Part shown: one piece after another, positions 59,614-64,000 of the stretch
How the letters are laid out: every line of letters begins with the position of its first letter
How positions within the stretch are numbered: position 1 is the first letter of the stretch
Assembly (NCBI GenBank): GCA_003248965.1
Contig: QFQU01000005.1
Span: 212,914 to 276,913, forward strand
Direction of reading: 5' to 3'
Source: Brevundimonas sp.
GTDB taxonomy: Bacteria; Pseudomonadota; Alphaproteobacteria; Caulobacterales; Caulobacteraceae
Length of the DNA stretch: 64,000 bases
Position numbers and translations under genes: made by a program
The notes under the pieces: generated by a model
What the model saw: only the letters and a program-made list of their open reading frames with translations
What the model was told of the DNA's origin: nothing
Database searches by the model: none

Positions 59614-60453
59614 GTGGACGGCAACAACAGAGTGAAGATCGGCGTCGTCTGCGCCAGTTCGCGCTTCTCCAGGGAGCGCGCCGACGCCATCGAGGCCTGG
59701 ATGGCCCAGCACCACCCCGACCGCGACGTGGCGGTGGTCTTTCATCCCGCCTGCTTTCTGAAGCACGGCCATTTCGCCGGCGACGACCGCGCCCGCGCCG
59801 AAGCCTTCGTGGAGTTCGCCAACGATCCTCGCATCGACGCCGTCTGGTTCGGGCGCGGCGGCTATGGCTCCTGCCGTATCGCCGAAGCTGTCCTGCCCCG
59901 ACTGAACGCCGTGGCGCGCAAGAAACGGTATCTGGGCTATTCCGACGCCGGCAGCCTGCTGGCGGGGATGTACAAGGCCGGGTTCAAGCATCTGGCCCAC
60001 GGGCCCATGGCGTCGGACGCGGTGCATCACGACGCGACGGCCGCAGGGGCGCTCGCCTGGCTGGCCACGGGACGCAGCGACTGGCTGGAGCCCTCGCTGG
60101 CGACCGATCCACGGCCGGCTGTCGCCTTCAACCTGACCATATTGAACGAACTGACCGGCACGGTCCTGGAACCCGACCTGTCCGGCCATGTCCTGATGCT
60201 GGAGGAAGTGTCCGAGGCCGCCTATCGGATCGACCGGATGATGTTTCACTTGACGGGTCAGGCTTCGATTCGGCGCGTGGCCGGAATTCGCCTGGGGCGT
60301 GTGTCGGACGTGACGCCAAACGATCCCGACTTTGGTCAGACGCCGGAGGAAATCGTTCGATACTGGTGCTTGAGATCGGGCATAGAATTCCTGGGCCAGG
60401 CCGACATCGGGCACGACGCCGCCAACAAGATCGTTCCCTTCGGTCGCCCCTGA
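59614..60453 (+). CDS. LD-carboxypeptidase (S66 family, LdcA-like)
   Basis: A 279-residue serine peptidase that trims the terminal D-Ala from murein tetrapeptides. It has KIGVVCASSRFSRE, AVWFGRGGYGSCRIAEAVLPRL with the likely nucleophile Ser, YLGYSDAGSLLAGMY, HGPMASD and MLEEVSEAAYRIDRMMFHL with the catalytic Glu. No signal peptide, as expected for the cytosolic enzyme. Start choice is uncertain: GTG 59581, 59614 (used; AGAAGG 5 bases upstream) or 59632. Confidence 0.87.
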   Translation: MDGNNRVKIGVVCASSRFSRERADAIEAWMAQHHPDRDVAVVFHPACFLKHGHFAGDDRARAEAFVEFANDPRIDAVWFGRGGYGSCRIAEAVLPRLNAVARKKRYLGYSDAGSLLAGMYKAGFKHLAHGPMASDAVHHDATAAGALAWLATGRSDWLEPSLATDPRPAVAFNLTILNELTGTVLEPDLSGHVLMLEEVSEAAYRIDRMMFHLTGQASIRRVAGIRLGRVSDVTPNDPDFGQTPEEIVRYWCLRSGIEFLGQADIGHDAANKIVPFGRP

Positions 60454-60718
60454 CGCGAACTCGGCGCGGCGTAAAAGACACAGTCTCGCCTTGTTCTGGA
60501 AATCGCCGGTCGGCGCCCTCTCGACAGAAGGCCGCACCTCCCGCCAGATGCAGGTCCGCGAGGCGTTAGGACTTCGTTAGCCAAGGCGTTGGGGGACGCT
60601 GCGGTTTGCGCCTTCTGCGATGCGGCGGTTCGTTCGGATATCGGGGGATGCCCGGACGAGCCGACTGATCGTCTTCCCATCCATCGACGTTGAGGGCCGC
60701 AGGGCTTAAGGATCGCGG
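60454..60718 (+). other. 265-base intergenic region before dnaG
   Basis: No protein-like frame, tRNA or terminator was seen. The region presumably holds the dnaG promoter, but no convincing -35/-10 pair was found. AAGGA lies at 60709-60713 directly before the GTG start of dnaG. Confidence 0.6.
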
Positions 60719-62578
60719 GTGCGTTTCGACGAGAGATTCATCGATGAACTGAAGGCCCGCCTTCGGCCGTCCGACGTGATCGGTCGGACGGTGAAGCTGA
60801 AACGTCAGGGCCGCGAATACGTGGGGCTGTCGCCCTTCTCGAAGGAGAAGTCGCCGTCCTTCTTCGTCAACGACGACAAGGGCTTCTTCCACGACTTCTC
60901 GTCCGGCAAGCATGGCGACATCATCTCCTTCCTGCAGGAAACCGAGCGGCTGAGCTTCGTCGAGGCGGTGCAGCGCCTGGCCGGCGAGGCGGGGATGCAG
61001 CTTCCCGCCGAAGACCCCAGGGAGGCCGAGCGCGAGCAGAAGCGGGCGGGTCTGTCGGACTGGATGGACCTGGCCCAGAAATGGTTCGCCGCAAACCTGC
61101 GCCGCACGCCGGGCAAGGCGGTGCGGGAATATCTGGAAAAGCGCGGCCTGCCCGAGGATCAGTGGGAGCGGTTCGGCCTGGGCTATGCGCCCAATGACCG
61201 CGAGGGGCTGAAACAGGCGCTGGTCCAGCGCGGCGCCCGGCCCGCCGATCTGGTCGAGGCGGGACTGCTGATCTCGCCCGAAAGCGGCGGTCAGCCCTAT
61301 GACCGGTTCCGTGACCGGCTGATGTTCCCGATTCTGGACGCGCGCGCGCGGATCGTCAGTTTCGGCGGCCGGGCCATGAACCCCGACGACCGGGCCAAAT
61401 ATCTGAACGGCCCGGAAAGCCCCCTGTTTCACAAGGGCGCGACCCTTTACGGCCTGCCTGAGGCGCGGCGCATCCTGGGGGCGGAATCCAGGAACGATCA
61501 GGCCATCATCGTGGTCGAAGGCTATATGGACGTCATCGCCTGTCAGCGTGCGGGCCTGCCGGCCGTGGCGCCGATGGGCACGGCCCTGACCGAGGAGCAG
61601 ATGGAGCGGCTGTGGCGGATCAGCCATGAGCCGGTGCTGTGTTTCGATGGGGATGCAGCGGGCCTGCGCGCCGCCTATCGGGCCATCGAGCGGGCGCTGC
61701 CGCTTTTGAAGGCGGGGCGGTCGTTCCGGTTCTCGCTGCTGGGCGGCGGTCAGGACCCGGACGACATCCTGCGCGACAAGGGGGCGCCGGCCTTGCGGCA
61801 AGCCCTGTCCGAAACCCATGGCTTCGCTGAGGTGCTGTTCCGTCGCGAACAGGATGTCGAGCCGCTGGACACGCCCGAGCGGAAGGCGGGTTTCAAGGCG
61901 CGTCTGCGGGCGGCGGCCGGCGCCATTCAGGACAAGGATCTGGCCGAACAATATCGGCGCGACCTCTATGAGCGTTTCGACGCCCTGTTTCCCCGCAGCC
62001 CGCAACGCGCGCCCTGGACGCCGGGGCAGGGCAGGGGGCGGTTCGGCCCGCCGCCCAAGATGGGCCAGACGGTCGAAGGGGCGCAGGCAATGCAGTCGCT
62101 GTTCCGCGCCATAGAGCCGGTGCCCGCCGCCTTGGCCCATGGCGCCATCGACGACCCCGAACGGATGGACGACCATCTGGAGGCGATCAGCAGCCATGGT
62201 TTCGGCGACAAGGCCCTGGACGGCCTGGCCCAGGAATTGGTTCGCCTGCGTCTGTCGGGCCAAAGCCTTGACTCCGCCGCCTTGCGACGCCATCTGGCGC
62301 AATCGGGTCATGATGCCTTAGTGCGCGAGGTCGAGAAGGCGGCGGCGAAGTCCGGCGCGCCATTCCTGGCCGCAAATGCGCCCCTCGCCGAGGCAAGGGT
62401 CCGATGGTCGCAGGCGTTCGACGCTTCAACCCGCGTGGCGGCGTTGGAGGACGCCTTGTCCCAGGCGCGTGGCGTGCCTGGGCAGGATGAGGCGTTCCGC
62501 CGGCTGAAGGCCGAGCGGGATGCGCTTCGCCGTGCGATCAAAGCCGGAACGATTTGGGAAGACAGCGCGGGCGCGTAA
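60719..62578 (+). CDS. dnaG: DNA primase
   Basis: A 619-residue DnaG making RNA primers for replication. The RNA polymerase core (TOPRIM) shows IIVVEGYMDVIACQRAGL, APMGTALTEEQ and LCFDGDAAGLRAAYRA. The N-terminal CHC2 zinc-ribbon fold is retained (GLSPFSKEKSPSFFVNDDKGFFHDFSSGKHGD), but the four E. coli zinc ligands correspond to Ser38, Ser41, Asp59 and Ser62, so zinc binding is unlikely. GTG start with AAGGA. The C-terminal part (about 430-619) is the helicase-binding domain. rpoD follows after 74 bases. Confidence 0.97.
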   Translation: MRFDERFIDELKARLRPSDVIGRTVKLKRQGREYVGLSPFSKEKSPSFFVNDDKGFFHDFSSGKHGDIISFLQETERLSFVEAVQRLAGEAGMQLPAEDPREAEREQKRAGLSDWMDLAQKWFAANLRRTPGKAVREYLEKRGLPEDQWERFGLGYAPNDREGLKQALVQRGARPADLVEAGLLISPESGGQPYDRFRDRLMFPILDARARIVSFGGRAMNPDDRAKYLNGPESPLFHKGATLYGLPEARRILGAESRNDQAIIVVEGYMDVIACQRAGLPAVAPMGTALTEEQMERLWRISHEPVLCFDGDAAGLRAAYRAIERALPLLKAGRSFRFSLLGGGQDPDDILRDKGAPALRQALSETHGFAEVLFRREQDVEPLDTPERKAGFKARLRAAAGAIQDKDLAEQYRRDLYERFDALFPRSPQRAPWTPGQGRGRFGPPPKMGQTVEGAQAMQSLFRAIEPVPAALAHGAIDDPERMDDHLEAISSHGFGDKALDGLAQELVRLRLSGQSLDSAALRRHLAQSGHDALVREVEKAAAKSGAPFLAANAPLAEARVRWSQAFDASTRVAALEDALSQARGVPGQDEAFRRLKAERDALRRAIKAGTIWEDSAGA

Positions 62579-62652
62579 CCTTACGGCTCGCCGGGCATTG
62601 TATTTTTCGTCGGGGCGGACTGATCACCCCCTCGGCCGGAGACAGACTGACT

Positions 62653-64000
<1,348 letters not shown>

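Overview
The window looks like a chromosomal segment of a Caulobacteraceae alphaproteobacterium, most probably Brevundimonas or a close relative. The reasons are the very high G+C, a cycHJKL-type cytochrome c maturation cluster, an Entner-Doudoroff operon, TonB-dependent receptors, a candidate EcfG-type stress promoter and a Caulobacter-like GCTANAWC promoter upstream of hemC. This assignment is inference; no rRNA gene is present. No transposase, integrase, CRISPR array or phage gene was seen, and nearly all of the sequence is tightly packed core or lineage-conserved genes.

Layout. 1-2.25 kb: a small unexplained operon led by a membrane-anchored LuxR-type HTH protein, then a convergent XRE regulator. 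2.4-7.7 kb: tRNA-Thr(CGT), hemC-hemD, divergent tsaD, gpsA, a Rieske protein and a proline-rich membrane protein. 7.8-9.5 kb: a YadGH-type ABC exporter. 11-15 kb: ccmI-ccmE-ccmF-ccmH. 15-21.7 kb: a DegP/DO-like protease with a clear terminator, a two-component pair and glnE. 21.7-23.9 kb: an EF-hand protein, an ECF sigma factor and two overlapping membrane-anchored partners. 23.9-30.7 kb: KDPG aldolase, a GNAT acetyltransferase behind an FNR/FixK box, paired acyl-CoA dehydrogenases, hmgA and two small lipoproteins.

30.7-42.7 kb is one long leftward block. A TrpR/YerC-like regulator and hisG-hisD-hisB-hisH-hisA-hisF-hisIE run directly into zwf-pgl-edd-glk. The hisB gene encodes an N-terminal HisC-like domain that has lost the PLP lysine, fused to an apparently intact HisB. 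42.8-48.2 kb holds a ferredoxin-reductase-like flavoprotein and the Anbu cluster (circularly permuted ATP-grasp, alpha-E, transglutaminase, proteasome-like Anbu).

48.2-58 kb is an iron-acquisition island: TonB receptor, PiuC, a second TonB receptor, then PepSY, DUF2271, DUF4198, ApbE and a membrane-anchored flavodoxin reductase. Two Fur-like palindromes precede the two transcription blocks. The DUF2271 protein has an FMN-attachment motif, so the last five genes read as an NADPH-to-periplasm electron chain, probably for ferric siderophore reduction. 58-60.5 kb holds divergent Mpl-like ligase and LD-carboxypeptidase genes (murein peptide recycling). The window ends with dnaG, whose zinc ligands are all replaced, and the 5' part of rpoD.
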